Shown piece after piece: positions 30,280 to 38,753 of a stretch of 64,000 nt of DNA. Within the stretch, counting starts at the first letter, position 1. Each line of letters opens with the position of its first letter. This DNA comes from Thiomicrorhabdus sp. Milos-T2 (GTDB lineage Bacteria; Pseudomonadota; Gammaproteobacteria; Thiomicrospirales; Thiomicrospiraceae): the NCBI RefSeq assembly GCF_000702325.1, contig NZ_KL370891.1, forward strand, positions 518,917 to 582,916, written 5' to 3'. Made by a program: the position numbers and the translations under genes. Below the pieces are notes generated by a model. The model did not search any database. It had not been told where the DNA came from and was given only the letters and a program-made list of their open reading frames with translations.

Positions 30280-30721
30280 TTTGATGACCTCCTAAGAGAG
30301 ACTGGATTAGTTCGACTTCGGCTTGCCCTGATCCTGATGGATTTTCTATATAAAAACGATATATGGCACCAATCCATGAAGTAAATTGTTCTGGTGAAAA
30401 CTCTTTTCCTGATTTTTTTTCTGCATTTTTAACAACTTCTATCGCCCTATGCAAAAAATCATTATTTAGACCGTTTCTATTACCAACTAATCGCGGCTGA
30501 AGCTCTTTTCCAGCAAGAATCCATAACGGATCAACATCATAAACTTGGTACAACGAATACAAAACATCTGAAGGAATCTGCCGTTCCCCCCGTTCATAGT
30601 TCTGCTCTCCTCTTAAAGATATTCCTAAACCTTCAGCAAAAGCTTTTTGAGAAAGCCCCAAAAAATTGCGAACAGAAAGAAATCGTTCAGATACTAAATT
30701 TTGGCTAAATGTGCTTGACAT
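30272..30721 (-). CDS. XRE-family regulator, first gene of the defence operon
   Basis: 149 aa. An N-terminal HTH (residues about 15-65: LGLSQKAFAEGLGISLRGEQNYERGERQIP) is followed by a helical C-terminal part that may dimerise. It is divergent from a second small HTH gene, with operator-like inverted repeats between them. It probably represses the operon and may respond to infection. Confidence 0.88.
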   Translation of the reverse strand: MSSTFSQNLVSERFLSVRNFLGLSQKAFAEGLGISLRGEQNYERGERQIPSDVLYSLYQVYDVDPLWILAGKELQPRLVGNRNGLNNDFLHRAIEVVKNAEKKSGKEFSPEQFTSWIGAIYRFYIENPSGSGQAEVELIQSLLGGHQSV

Positions 30722-30733
30722 TACTCAACTGTG

Positions 30734-30778
30734 CTCTAAAATCTAAATTATTAGATTAATTTAAACCTGAATTTAGAG
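30734..30778. promoter_or_regulatory. Operator region between two divergent HTH genes
   Basis: A perfect palindrome TCTAAATTATTAGA lies at 30742-30755. Outer half-sites CTCTAAA (30734-30740) and TTTAGAG (30772-30778) form a second, wider inverted pair. This is what a lambda-like two-repressor switch would need. Binding is inferred. Confidence 0.65.
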
Positions 30779-30780
30779 TG

Positions 30781-31002
30781 ATGTCCAATACTATTCAACT
30801 TAATCGTAGAGAGTTCATAAAGTACCAGCTCAGATTACAAGGCTCATCAATGGCTGAAATTAGTCGTGAATTGGGGATTTCAGCATCAACTGTCTCCCAG
30901 GTTTGTAGCGGGGAAAGAACATCTCAACGGGTAATAACAGCAATTGCGAAGAAGCTTAACACATCAGTTGAAATGCTAATGGACTGGCATAAAGGAGAGT
31001 GA
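30781..31002 (+). CDS. Small Cro/CI-like HTH protein
   Basis: 73 aa from the ATG at 30781; a GTG immediately before it is also possible. Nearly the whole protein is an HTH: MAEISRELGISASTVSQVCS near residues 22-41, followed by a short helix. Divergent from the XRE regulator, it likely competes for the shared operator and sets the state of the defence operon. Confidence 0.85.
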   Translation: MSNTIQLNRREFIKYQLRLQGSSMAEISRELGISASTVSQVCSGERTSQRVITAIAKKLNTSVEMLMDWHKGE

Positions 31003-31047
31003 AATGGCTTAGTAAAATAGGTAGTTTTCTTCAATCCAGAAATGCAA

Positions 31048-31074
31048 AAGGCCCAAATTTATGGTTTGAGCCTT
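31048..31074. terminator. Hairpin after the Cro-like gene, at the IS21 edge
   Basis: AAGGC-C-CAAA pairs with TTTG-A-GCCTT around a short loop. No plus-strand T-run follows, so intrinsic termination is uncertain. It abuts the presumed left end of the IS21 element. Confidence 0.4.
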
Positions 31075-31201
31075 GCAATGATTTTATCGAATTGGACCCC
31101 GAAAATCTCAATTGTGCTGCATCTCTAGGTATTTTTCAACCTTTTATCGCTTTTTTGTTATTGCGATAGGGTTTCTTATTGCCTGTGACGGAGGTTTTCC
31201 A

Positions 31202-32779
31202 ATGGCACAACAAAAATTATCACCCCGTGACGTCTGTCGAATTGCGATTGATGAAAGACTCTCTCATCGAGAAGTCGCCAGAGTAGCAAATGTCAGTGCA
31301 ACAACAGTCAACAAATATCGTTCCTTAATGAAAATTCATGGCATTAAGAACAAAGACGAGCTGAATAAGCTATCAAATACAGAGTTAGAAGAAATCATCC
31401 AAGCTAGATATAAAGGTGCCTCAAAGAACTTCATTGAACCCGACTGGGATCAGGTTTATCTTGAATATCAAAAACGTGATGTAACTATCACCTTGCTTTA
31501 TCAAGAATATGTTGAGGCTAGCTCAGACATAAATGGCGCAACACTTCTATCTGAATCCTCTTTTGGCCGAAGGCTTCGAAAGTTTTGCCAAGTACGTGGA
31601 CTTTCAATGCGTCAAACACACCTCCCAGGTCAAGAAATGTTTGTAGATTTTTCAGGAAAGCACCTGTTTCTGACTGATCCTAAAACAGGTGACCGGAAAC
31701 CAATTGAGATGTTTGTTGCGAGTCTCGGCGCAAGTAGGATGCTATTTGCGACAGCTGTAAAAACGCAGAAAAAAACTGATTGGATTGAAGCAAATGTAAG
31801 AGCGCTCGAATATTTTGGCGGAACTACCGCTATGATCATACCAGACAATCTAAAGTCTGCAGTCACAAAGCCTGGTGGAAAAGGAAGAGACCCACAAGTT
31901 AACCGAAGTTACCTTGACTTTGCTGAACACTATGGAACTGTAATCGTGCCGGCAAGACCCCGTATGCCCAAAGATAAATCTCTCGCTGAAATTGGCGTCA
32001 GAATTGTAAATATGTGGATTATTGCTTCATTGAGAAATCATGTTTTTTACAGTCTTTCGGATATGAATATGATGATTCTGTCTAAGATTGACTATTACAA
32101 CGAACGAAGAACTAGAAGATTAGGGGCTTCAAGAAGAGAGCTTTTTGAAGAGTTAGAAGCAGGATGCTTAATGCCACTACCTCCAACTCGGCATGAATAT
32201 ACCGAATGGCGCGATTCAGTTAGAGTGCCAAAAGATTATCACATTTCACACAATAAAGACTTCTATTCAGTACCACACCACCTTGTTGGTCGTACTGTCA
32301 GCTATTGTGTCACGAGATCCACAATCAGAGTTTACAGTGAACAGTCTTCAAAGCCTGCAGCTATCCATACATTAGGACCTGGCATTGGTGCTAATATCAC
32401 TAATCGCGAGCACATGCCTGAAGCACATAAAATCTATGCAAGTCAGAATGTTGAAGAACTTCTTGAATGGGCATCTTCAATAGACGAGGAAATAAAAATA
32501 TTGTTTGAAGCAATTATTGCCAACAAGCGTATTCCTGCAATAACAGCCATTCGACAAATGTCAAAAGGGCAAAAACTGGTAAAAGAATACGGTCATGATC
32601 GTTTTGCTAGTGCATGCCAATACGCCAACTCAGTTGGTACTCAAACTCTCCCAAGTATTGAAAATATCCTTCGACTCAATATGGATCTTCGAAAAAGTGT
32701 GGATGAGAGTGAGTTTATTGCAGAACCTTCTCCCCACAAAAACATTCGTGGCTCAGAAGCTTATAAAGGAATTAAATGA
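31202..32779 (+). CDS. istA: IS21-family transposase
   Basis: 525 aa from the ATG at 31202, which follows a strong GGAGG site; the open frame continues further up without a better start. An N-terminal HTH (LSHREVARVANVSATTVNKY) is followed by the integrase core with VDFSGKH (Asp), MIIPDNLKSAV (Asp) and PKDKSLAEIG (Glu), and a C-terminal Mu-like beta domain. The DDE triad appears complete. It acts with IstB to insert the element. Confidence 0.96.
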   Translation: MAQQKLSPRDVCRIAIDERLSHREVARVANVSATTVNKYRSLMKIHGIKNKDELNKLSNTELEEIIQARYKGASKNFIEPDWDQVYLEYQKRDVTITLLYQEYVEASSDINGATLLSESSFGRRLRKFCQVRGLSMRQTHLPGQEMFVDFSGKHLFLTDPKTGDRKPIEMFVASLGASRMLFATAVKTQKKTDWIEANVRALEYFGGTTAMIIPDNLKSAVTKPGGKGRDPQVNRSYLDFAEHYGTVIVPARPRMPKDKSLAEIGVRIVNMWIIASLRNHVFYSLSDMNMMILSKIDYYNERRTRRLGASRRELFEELEAGCLMPLPPTRHEYTEWRDSVRVPKDYHISHNKDFYSVPHHLVGRTVSYCVTRSTIRVYSEQSSKPAAIHTLGPGIGANITNREHMPEAHKIYASQNVEELLEWASSIDEEIKILFEAIIANKRIPAITAIRQMSKGQKLVKEYGHDRFASACQYANSVGTQTLPSIENILRLNMDLRKSVDESEFIAEPSPHKNIRGSEAYKGIK

Positions 32780-33522
32780 TGCAGTTTAATAACATAGCCT
32801 TGTCTCTCAGAGCACTTCGTCTTGGTGGAATGGCTGATGCTTTAGAGCAACAGCTTAATTCTCCAAATTGGCGTGAGAGTTCATTTGAAGAACGACTTGA
32901 ACATTTAATCACTGAAGAGAGTAATCTTAGAAGTCATCGCAAGGTTGAGCGTATTCGCAAAAAAGCAGAACTACGCCATAATGCACAACCCGAAAACTTT
33001 GATTTCAGTCCATCAAGGGGAATTGATAAGTCGGCTATAGTCAGCCTCTTTCGGTGTGACTGGATTAGAGATGGTAAAACCAATTTATTACTTTCTGGGC
33101 TTACTGGCACAGGGAAAACATGGCTAGCGTGTACATTTGGACATGCAGCAGCAAGACAAGAATTAACTGTGAAATATCACCGTGTGGGTCCTCTTTTAGA
33201 AGAATTGGAATATGCTCAGCATGACGGACTTCGGTTGAAAAAAATGGAAGAGCTTAAAAAGTTCGACCTCCTAATTCTTGATGATTTTGGATTGGATAGA
33301 CTGAAACGAAACTCTACGATTGACCTTCTCAGCATTCTTGATGATCGTGTCGGTCGCAAAAGCACCATTGTTGCAGGTCAAATGCCTGTTTCTGACTGGC
33401 ATGAATATCTAGGCGGTGATGCTACGGCTGATGCAATTATGGATCGCTTAGTTTATAGCAGCCAAAAGATTGAACTGAAAGGCGAATCAATGCGCTCTAA
33501 GCATCGAAAAGCTCCAGAGTAG
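32776..33522 (+). CDS. istB: IS21-family helper ATPase
   Basis: 248 aa, AAA+ ATPase related to DnaC. Walker A GLTGTGKTWLACTFGHAA near residue 110 and Walker B LLILDDFGLD near 170. The ATG overlaps the istA stop in ATGATG. Assists target capture by IstA. Length and motifs are standard. Confidence 0.96.
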   Translation: MMQFNNIALSLRALRLGGMADALEQQLNSPNWRESSFEERLEHLITEESNLRSHRKVERIRKKAELRHNAQPENFDFSPSRGIDKSAIVSLFRCDWIRDGKTNLLLSGLTGTGKTWLACTFGHAAARQELTVKYHRVGPLLEELEYAQHDGLRLKKMEELKKFDLLILDDFGLDRLKRNSTIDLLSILDDRVGRKSTIVAGQMPVSDWHEYLGGDATADAIMDRLVYSSQKIELKGESMRSKHRKAPE

Positions 33523-33631
33523 TCATATAAAGCAATAAGAAAAAATCTCTGCCCATTTTCATTAATGAGGCAGCTATTTTTATAATTCTGGTGACCAGTT
33601 TTCTAGTAGTTGATGACCAATAAAATGATTG

Positions 33632-33841
33632 AGTTGATCACCTTAGAAAGGTATTAGCTTACTTATTAACAATTCAAAATTGACTGTTGGTAATTACATG
33701 CTAAATGTCAATGTGGGTTCTAAACATAAAAGCTTTCTAAGTGTGATGGGCACTTAATATCAGGTGATGAAAGTGACCAATCTCAATCAAAGGAAGTGAA
33801 CATTCTTTTAATTAAATTGTCTCGCTCTGTGACCGTCGCCA
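33632..33841. other. Short gene-free stretch after IS21
   Basis: No supported gene. It separates the insertion sequence from a run of unknown genes with lower confidence starts. Confidence 0.4.
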
Positions 33842-34426
33842 GTGAGTAGAGAAGTCATCGAGTACATTCATAATAAAGCTATATACGTATCTGAACTTCA
33901 GAGTCTTAAAGGCCAAAAACGATTCCCTCATGTCCCATTAATTTCTCAAGATAAAAGTGAAAGGTTAAGCTTAGAAAAACATCTTAAACGACTGGCTTTT
34001 AAAGCAATCATTGATATTGAAAAGATGAGGCCTGGCTTAGAGTTGTTTCTTTCTAAAGCACAAACTAATAAGGGATATCTTGTACGGTTAGACAGTGTGG
34101 CAGAAGTGAATTGCTACTTAAGTATGCTACAAGAGCTTCGGGTTCCTTTTAGAAAGATGCAGGTTTCAATTGAGCCTCCAAAAAAAGGTGGGATTAAAGA
34201 AAGTTATAGTCATGAGCAGATGCAATGTTATTGGGCTAGCGTGATTAAGCCATTTATGCCTAGAGGCTATATTCCGAGTGCAAAGTTTTTAGCTGAAATT
34301 CATTCATCAAATCCCTATGGAGTTATTTCTTTAAGGTTTTATCAAAATAGTGAAAAGCCAGCACCAGAGTTTCAAAAGTTGATTTTTATTTTTGCATTAT
34401 TTTTTGCTGTAAAGGTTTCTAAATAA
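33842..34426 (+). CDS. Unknown 194-aa protein in the integrated-element remnant
   Basis: Not recognised. Starts at a GTG with no good ribosome site, so the true start may be elsewhere or the gene may have lost its 5' end to the IS21 insertion. Rich in basic residues. Ends in a hydrophobic segment (FIFALFFAVKVSK). It belongs to a block with an integrase, HD protein and a decayed gene. Confidence 0.55.
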   Translation: MSREVIEYIHNKAIYVSELQSLKGQKRFPHVPLISQDKSERLSLEKHLKRLAFKAIIDIEKMRPGLELFLSKAQTNKGYLVRLDSVAEVNCYLSMLQELRVPFRKMQVSIEPPKKGGIKESYSHEQMQCYWASVIKPFMPRGYIPSAKFLAEIHSSNPYGVISLRFYQNSEKPAPEFQKLIFIFALFFAVKVSK

Positions 34427-34458
34427 TGAATTGATATAAAGAAAGTTAATTTCTGGAG

Positions 34459-34719
34459 GTGTTTTTGTCCTTACCTATAACTCCGAAAAGGCCTTCCAGT
34501 AACATTACATATAGCATTAATCCAAAAGCAGCTAGTCCAAAGGTCTCCAATAGTATTTGGCCTAGTCATATATTGGTTCAGTTTATTTCCCCTGTCTATA
34601 AACAGCTGTTTGTTTACTGTTCCTTCTTAGAAGAAATTTCTGCGGCATTTTCACTTCCAGTAGATGATCTCAAACGGATTAAAGATAATGCTTTGAAGAT
34701 CGCAGAAATAAAAACTTAA
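34459..34719 (+). CDS. Unknown 86-aa protein
   Basis: Not recognised. A GGAGG site just before position 34460 supports a TTG start at 34465 slightly better than the GTG at 34459. The sequence ends in an amphipathic helix (EEISAAFSLPVDDLKRIKDNALKIAEIKT). It follows the 194-aa gene by 32 bases. Confidence 0.5.
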   Translation: MFLSLPITPKRPSSNITYSINPKAASPKVSNSIWPSHILVQFISPVYKQLFVYCSFLEEISAAFSLPVDDLKRIKDNALKIAEIKT

Positions 34720-34815
34720 AAAGGTAAACCACTCTAACTAGGCTTATCTAGTGATGCTAAAAAATAATCATGAATTTAAAGCTTATCTTTTGCTTTTCAA
34801 AGCGTAGGTGTGCCC

Positions 34816-35072
34816 ATGACGCAAGTTGGAATTCGTATTTACCCCAGTAGTTGTTTCGAGAAAAAAATAATGAGCTTTAAACCTACTGGGTTCAAAAGTT
34901 TCAAGATTACATTCAGGGAAAAACAACTCCTCTAAGGTTGAATATCTATGTCTCAATTGTCACCAAGGATGAGTTTGATCAGATAGAAGTTGAGCCTTTG
35001 CTAAGCAAAGATAATGGCTTTGAGTTTTTAGATCACTATCAGTTTGCTATTTTTTTGCGCTGCTTTAGTTAA
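34816..35072 (+). pseudogene. Decayed frameshifted gene fragment
   Basis: An ATG frame opens MTQVGIRIYPSS and ends early. From about 34881 a second frame, with no start of its own, reads YWVQKFQDYIQGKTTP and continues for some 60 residues to TAA at 35070-35072. Two overlapping partial frames with protein-like composition suggest one gene broken by a frameshift. Its family is not recognised. Confidence 0.45.
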
Positions 35073-35127
35073 CTTAGGAAATGGCTCAAGTCTTGATGCT
35101 CTCTATTTTGAATCACTAGTTAAAGCG

Positions 35128-35511
35128 CTATGGTGATTTGACTAACCAAATTATTAGCAGGTTAAATAATGTTGATAGTAAGCTGATACCAAACCAAATC
35201 GAGTATTTGTTATGAGACTTTGCTTCAAAATCTTCAAGACTACATTGGATTCTTGGTGTTACTGGCAATAGCCCAGAAAAATTGCCTTGATTGGGATAGT
35301 GCAAAGTCCCTTTGTAACATTGAAGTCCGTATGCCATATCAAGCGGCAGTAAATATTGTTCTGTAAGTTGCTCAGCTACTTTTGAAGATTCATTAGAATG
35401 ATAAATTCCTAAGATAATCGTTAGGATAGCTAATGTTGCAATCCATGTTTTTAAAAAGAGAGAGAGTTTTACTTGTGAGGCTCTGTTTTGTTTTGTGTAT
35501 TCATCTGTCAT
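35128..35511 (-). CDS. Small two-helix membrane protein
   Basis: 127 aa. One transmembrane helix near residues 18-40 (FLKTWIATLAILTIILGIYH) and one near 103-125 (IWFGISLLSTLFNLLIIWLV). The loop between them has two cysteines and may lie outside the cytoplasm. Function unknown. Confidence 0.7.
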   Translation of the reverse strand: MTDEYTKQNRASQVKLSLFLKTWIATLAILTIILGIYHSNESSKVAEQLTEQYLLPLDMAYGLQCYKGTLHYPNQGNFSGLLPVTPRIQCSLEDFEAKSHNKYSIWFGISLLSTLFNLLIIWLVKSP

Positions 35512-35605
35512 AAATAATTCCTTCTAGTGCGAGTAAATACCTTTCTCAAAAATAACTTACCAAGAAATTACAAGCCGTCAAATTTTGAGAAAGCTATGCT
35601 GAAAT

Positions 35606-36553
35606 TTAGTTCAACCTGTTCAGATAATGCTTTTTAGTACCGATGTTAAGTTCAGCAAAATGAAAGTACCCAGGTTTGTTTTTAAAGGCCATCATTCTTA
35701 ATGATGCTGATGTACTCAGATGATCAGCCATCTTTATAGCATTGCCAGAGACAAAACGGCATACCCCCATCCTCTCTTTCCAAAGCAATAGATACTGCAG
35801 AGTTTCAGCGCCTTGTTGCCATGAATTTGTTAACTTTTGAAGTGAATCATTAAGAAGCATTAATGTCAGTTGCTCATGATCCACAAGTCTGCCAAGAGAA
35901 GTATGAGTCTTAAATCCTAAGGTTTTAATCTTTCCAAAGTCATGTAGAAGTGCTGCAATCATCGCAACTTCAGCCTCATTTTTAGATACAGAAGATAATG
36001 AGATTACGGTTTGGTATGTCATTAGAGCGCACTCAATTGAATGAGATATAAGGCCACCTGGAAAGCTATGGTGATGCTGTTTACTTGCTGGTAGTGAGAC
36101 AAAATCTTGCATGTGTTCATTCGATGACAATACATCAATCATGAATCTTTTTAGGGGTTGTAGCGTAATTGATTCGACTATCTCAAATAAGTGATATAGA
36201 GAATCAAAGTCGTAGCATGACTTGTATATTGGATTGATTTGTTCAATGGTAAGGGGGCTTTTAAACAAACGCCAGTTAAGGATTTCAGCTCTTGTAGTGA
36301 CCTCAATCCAAAAATAGATAAAATCATTGTGTTGAAGTTTTAAGGCATTGTATTTCTGAATTATTTGACCATAGGTATTTTGGTTGACCCTGAAGCAATG
36401 AGTATTGGATTGCTCATCTATTACGCTGATAAGGTAATCATTGAACCCTGTGTATGAAGGATCTTGTAAAAAAGTTCCGGCATAGCCGAAGACTTGTTTA
36501 CCATTGTTTTTTATCAAAGCAGATTTTTCAGAGAAATTATTTAACAAATTCAT
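35606..36553 (-). CDS. HD-domain phosphohydrolase-like protein
   Basis: 315 aa. An N-terminal OB-like part (residues about 15-100) is followed by an HD domain with HSFPGGLISHSIECAL, LLHDFGKIKT (the HD pair) and LVDHEQLTLML. This matches both the TraI_2-type HD proteins of integrative conjugative elements and YhaM-like 3'-5' exonucleases. The location beside an integrase favours a mobile-element role. The next gene upstream overlaps by four bases. Confidence 0.8.
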   Translation of the reverse strand: MNLLNNFSEKSALIKNNGKQVFGYAGTFLQDPSYTGFNDYLISVIDEQSNTHCFRVNQNTYGQIIQKYNALKLQHNDFIYFWIEVTTRAEILNWRLFKSPLTIEQINPIYKSCYDFDSLYHLFEIVESITLQPLKRFMIDVLSSNEHMQDFVSLPASKQHHHSFPGGLISHSIECALMTYQTVISLSSVSKNEAEVAMIAALLHDFGKIKTLGFKTHTSLGRLVDHEQLTLMLLNDSLQKLTNSWQQGAETLQYLLLWKERMGVCRFVSGNAIKMADHLSTSASLRMMAFKNKPGYFHFAELNIGTKKHYLNRLN

Positions 36554-36882
36554 AGAATTTCCTCCGGCGATAATTTGTTTAGGAGTAGCGATTTAAGTTC
36601 TTTAAAGACATCGTTCAGATTTCCTTGCAAAGGAAGCTGGCTTTTAATCCATTTTTGAAGAGCTTCTTTATTATCCGAGCATTCACCAAAGCCTAGGACA
36701 AAGGTAAGGTGATTGCCATCCTGAATGTTGAAAACATGTACTAAGTTATTAACTAAACTGCTAACAATCTCTGGATCACGCTTAACTTCAATTAGATTGT
36801 GTCCCGAATATTGGTTGAGGTTGGCTAAGTGTTGTCTCACTAAAAATGGGGGAGGGTTTTTTTTAATTGTCCTGTTATTCAT
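36550..36882 (-). CDS. Unknown 110-aa protein coupled to the HD protein
   Basis: Not recognised. Soluble, with a basic N-terminus. The stop overlaps the start of the HD gene by four bases. It follows the integrase by 12 bases, so the group integrase-unknown-HD is one transcript. Confidence 0.65.
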   Translation of the reverse strand: MNNRTIKKNPPPFLVRQHLANLNQYSGHNLIEVKRDPEIVSSLVNNLVHVFNIQDGNHLTFVLGFGECSDNKEALQKWIKSQLPLQGNLNDVFKELKSLLLNKLSPEEIL

Positions 36883-36894
36883 TTTCCATTTCTC

Positions 36895-38088
36895 CTAAAT
36901 ATCGAGTCGGTTGTCATTAAGATCTAATCTAGAACTAAGTAATGTTTCAAACGCAGAGCCATCCTGTCGAGTAAGGTTAGGCACATATCGTGAATAGACC
37001 TGAAAAAGCATTTTGGTTGTGGTGTGTCCCATTTGGCGCGCAATCCATTCAGGGCTTTCTCCTGCTGCTAGCCACAGGGTCGCAGCTGTATGCCTAGTTT
37101 GATAAGGTCTTCTCTTATTAAGGTTGCAACGTTTTAGTAATGGATACCAGATTCTTTTAGTGACATTGCGATGGTTTAAGGTTTTTCCTTCACGGTTAGT
37201 GAAAACCCACAGGCTAAGCCCAGTTCTTTCTTTTTGTCTTAAAAATGCTTCAAAAACTGGTGTAGACATTTGTATGTCTCTGAATGACTCAATGGTCTTG
37301 CCTGTTTCTTCTCGACCGTTTACGATGGTTTCTCTTATTAGGATAAGGCGATTTTTTAAGTCAACGTATTTCCACTTTAAACCGTCGATTTCACCTGTAC
37401 GCATTCCTGTAAAAAACCGAATCAAGTAATAGTCACGAAAATCAGCGGGGCAATACTTAAGCAAAAGTTGAACTTCCTCTAAAGAGAAAGGCTCTACATC
37501 GGTTTTATTTACCTTTAATGCTTTGATATTTTGATAGGGGTTGTTAAAATCAAATCGGTCAGCCGCATCAGTAAATATCATGCGAATAATCGTCATGATG
37601 TGGTTAATTCGGTCAGCAGAAAGCCCAATCTTTTTTCCGTTCTTAACTTTGGCGAGTGAGGCACGGAATTGAAGAATTTTTGCTTTAGTGATGTAGCTGA
37701 CTTTTGTATTACCAAATGTCTTATTTAGATAACCTTTGATAATTTGTTCAACATTCTCCTTATAAGAGCGTTTCCATCGAATTTCGTTTTCTTCAAACCA
37801 AACTTTTGAAAAATCTTCAAACAGTGGTGTTTGGTCAGAGTACTGGTCATACCTTTTTTGGTTGCTGTGTTCATCAAATTTTTTGGCATTAAGGCTATCT
37901 GAAAAATAGTGCGAATAAACAAAAGTACCTAGTTTTATTTCTGCATCAATTCGATCCATAACCTTTTGCATTTTTCGTCGGTTTGAAGCGGTGTCCTTGA
38001 ACTCTGAATATTCGCGACATCGAGTTCCTTTATATCTAAAATCAAAAAACAGTTGTTCATTGGATTTTCTAACTCTTACGCTACCCAT
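36895..38088 (-). CDS. Tyrosine integrase with DUF3596-type arm domain
   Basis: 397 aa. The N-terminus (GSVRVRKSNEQLFFDFRYKG) is an arm-binding domain of the DUF3596 kind. Catalytic motifs: FFTGMRTGEIDGLKW (Arg), YQTRHTAATLWL (HxxR-type TRH) and QMGHTTTKMLFQVYSRY (GH and Tyr). The active site is complete. The upstream excisionase-like gene overlaps it by 8 bases. No att repeat of its own was recognised nearby, so its element may be degraded or merged into the island. Confidence 0.94.
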   Translation of the reverse strand: MGSVRVRKSNEQLFFDFRYKGTRCREYSEFKDTASNRRKMQKVMDRIDAEIKLGTFVYSHYFSDSLNAKKFDEHSNQKRYDQYSDQTPLFEDFSKVWFEENEIRWKRSYKENVEQIIKGYLNKTFGNTKVSYITKAKILQFRASLAKVKNGKKIGLSADRINHIMTIIRMIFTDAADRFDFNNPYQNIKALKVNKTDVEPFSLEEVQLLLKYCPADFRDYYLIRFFTGMRTGEIDGLKWKYVDLKNRLILIRETIVNGREETGKTIESFRDIQMSTPVFEAFLRQKERTGLSLWVFTNREGKTLNHRNVTKRIWYPLLKRCNLNKRRPYQTRHTAATLWLAAGESPEWIARQMGHTTTKMLFQVYSRYVPNLTRQDGSAFETLLSSRLDLNDNRLDI

Positions 38089-38308
38089 GACAATAGCCTC
38101 CTCTTTTCATTGGAATGGTATTGTTTGAAGGCCTTGTTCTTCTGTTTATTTCTTTTTTCACCTCTGGCCAGACATAACGAATGTTCCGTCCAAAAGGTCT
38201 TATAAAGTGAACGCCTTCAATAAAAAATTGCTCTTTAAGTCGATTGATATAGTTGGGTGAAAAACCAAGTTCATGAGCTAGTTCTTTTGCAGTTAAATAA
38301 TCTTTCAT
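38081..38308 (-). CDS. Excisionase-like DNA-binding protein
   Basis: 75 aa with a winged HTH: LTAKELAHELGFSPNYINRL, followed by GRNIRYVWPEVKKEI. Placed directly upstream of the integrase with an 8-base overlap, the usual place for a directionality factor. The upstream region has GTATAC repeats that may bind it or the divergent RHH protein. Confidence 0.85.
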   Translation of the reverse strand: MKDYLTAKELAHELGFSPNYINRLKEQFFIEGVHFIRPFGRNIRYVWPEVKKEINRRTRPSNNTIPMKRGGYCHG

Positions 38309-38327
38309 AGTGAAGTTCTCTTATTTT

Positions 38328-38368
38328 TGTATATATGTATATTTGGTATACACGTATACATGGTATAC
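38328..38368. promoter_or_regulatory. GTATAC repeat cluster between excisionase and RHH genes
   Basis: Three GTATAC palindromes at 38346, 38354 and 38363 (8 and 9 bases apart), next to a TGTATATATGTATAT stretch. Tandem short palindromes at such spacing are typical for ribbon-helix-helix repressors. A TATAAT at 38408 probably serves the plus-strand RHH gene. Confidence 0.6.
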
Positions 38369-38438
38369 AAAAAAATAAACTTGTCAACTTGGTAGACAGT
38401 ATTTTTGTATAATAATTATCTTAGTTAGGAGAGAGGCT

Positions 38439-38600
38439 ATGAAAACTCAAGTAAACGTTAGGCTTACAGATCAAGACGTTAAAGATTTGGATGCTGTCAG
38501 AATGAAGATTGCTCAAGAAGAGGGTTCTATACCAACACGATCTGATGTTGTTAGAAGGGCTTTAGATGAGTTGATTAAAAGTTATAAGATTGAAAAGTAG
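38439..38600 (+). CDS. Small ribbon-helix-helix (CopG-like) regulator
   Basis: 53 aa, beginning MKTQVNVRLTDQDVKDLDAV, behind a good GGAGAGAGG-like site. The beta strand (TQVNVRLT) and helices with TRSDVVRRALDELIK are the RHH fold. No toxin gene follows within 150 bases, so it is more likely a stand-alone repressor than half of a toxin-antitoxin pair. It faces the excisionase/integrase pair across the GTATAC repeats. Confidence 0.85.
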   Translation: MKTQVNVRLTDQDVKDLDAVRMKIAQEEGSIPTRSDVVRRALDELIKSYKIEK

Positions 38601-38753
38601 TGCTAATTAATAAACTCTAAAAAATGCTTTCACTGTTTACATAAAGAAACTAGAAAGGATTCTCTTTGATTTTAATAAGTAAGAAGTTTATGCTGTATTA
38701 ATTTTTATACTTACTAGCTTCGTAGTTAAATGTAATAGGGCTGTTCTAATTCT

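Larger units (their letters stand above)
31076..33631 (+). mobile_element. IS21-family insertion sequence
   Basis: Contains istA and istB overlapping by four bases. The ends are proposed from a partial inverted match: CAATGATTTTATCG (31076-31089) against the reverse complement of 33618-33631 (12 of 14 positions). The resulting 2.56 kb fits the family. Both genes look intact. The exact ends and target duplication are unproven. Confidence 0.75.

Noticed and set aside
18374-30721. Classical DISARM or BREX
   Set aside because: No DUF1998 (drmB) gene, no pglZ, brxL or brxC-type set was seen; only the helicase plus methyltransferase logic is shared.
35606-36553. Conjugative relaxase TraI
   Set aside because: Only an HD domain is present; there is no tyrosine relaxase motif set and no type IV secretion genes nearby.
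38439-38600. Antitoxin of a toxin-antitoxin pair
   Set aside because: No toxin-like gene lies within the next 150 bases; the following gene is the sigma54 activator.
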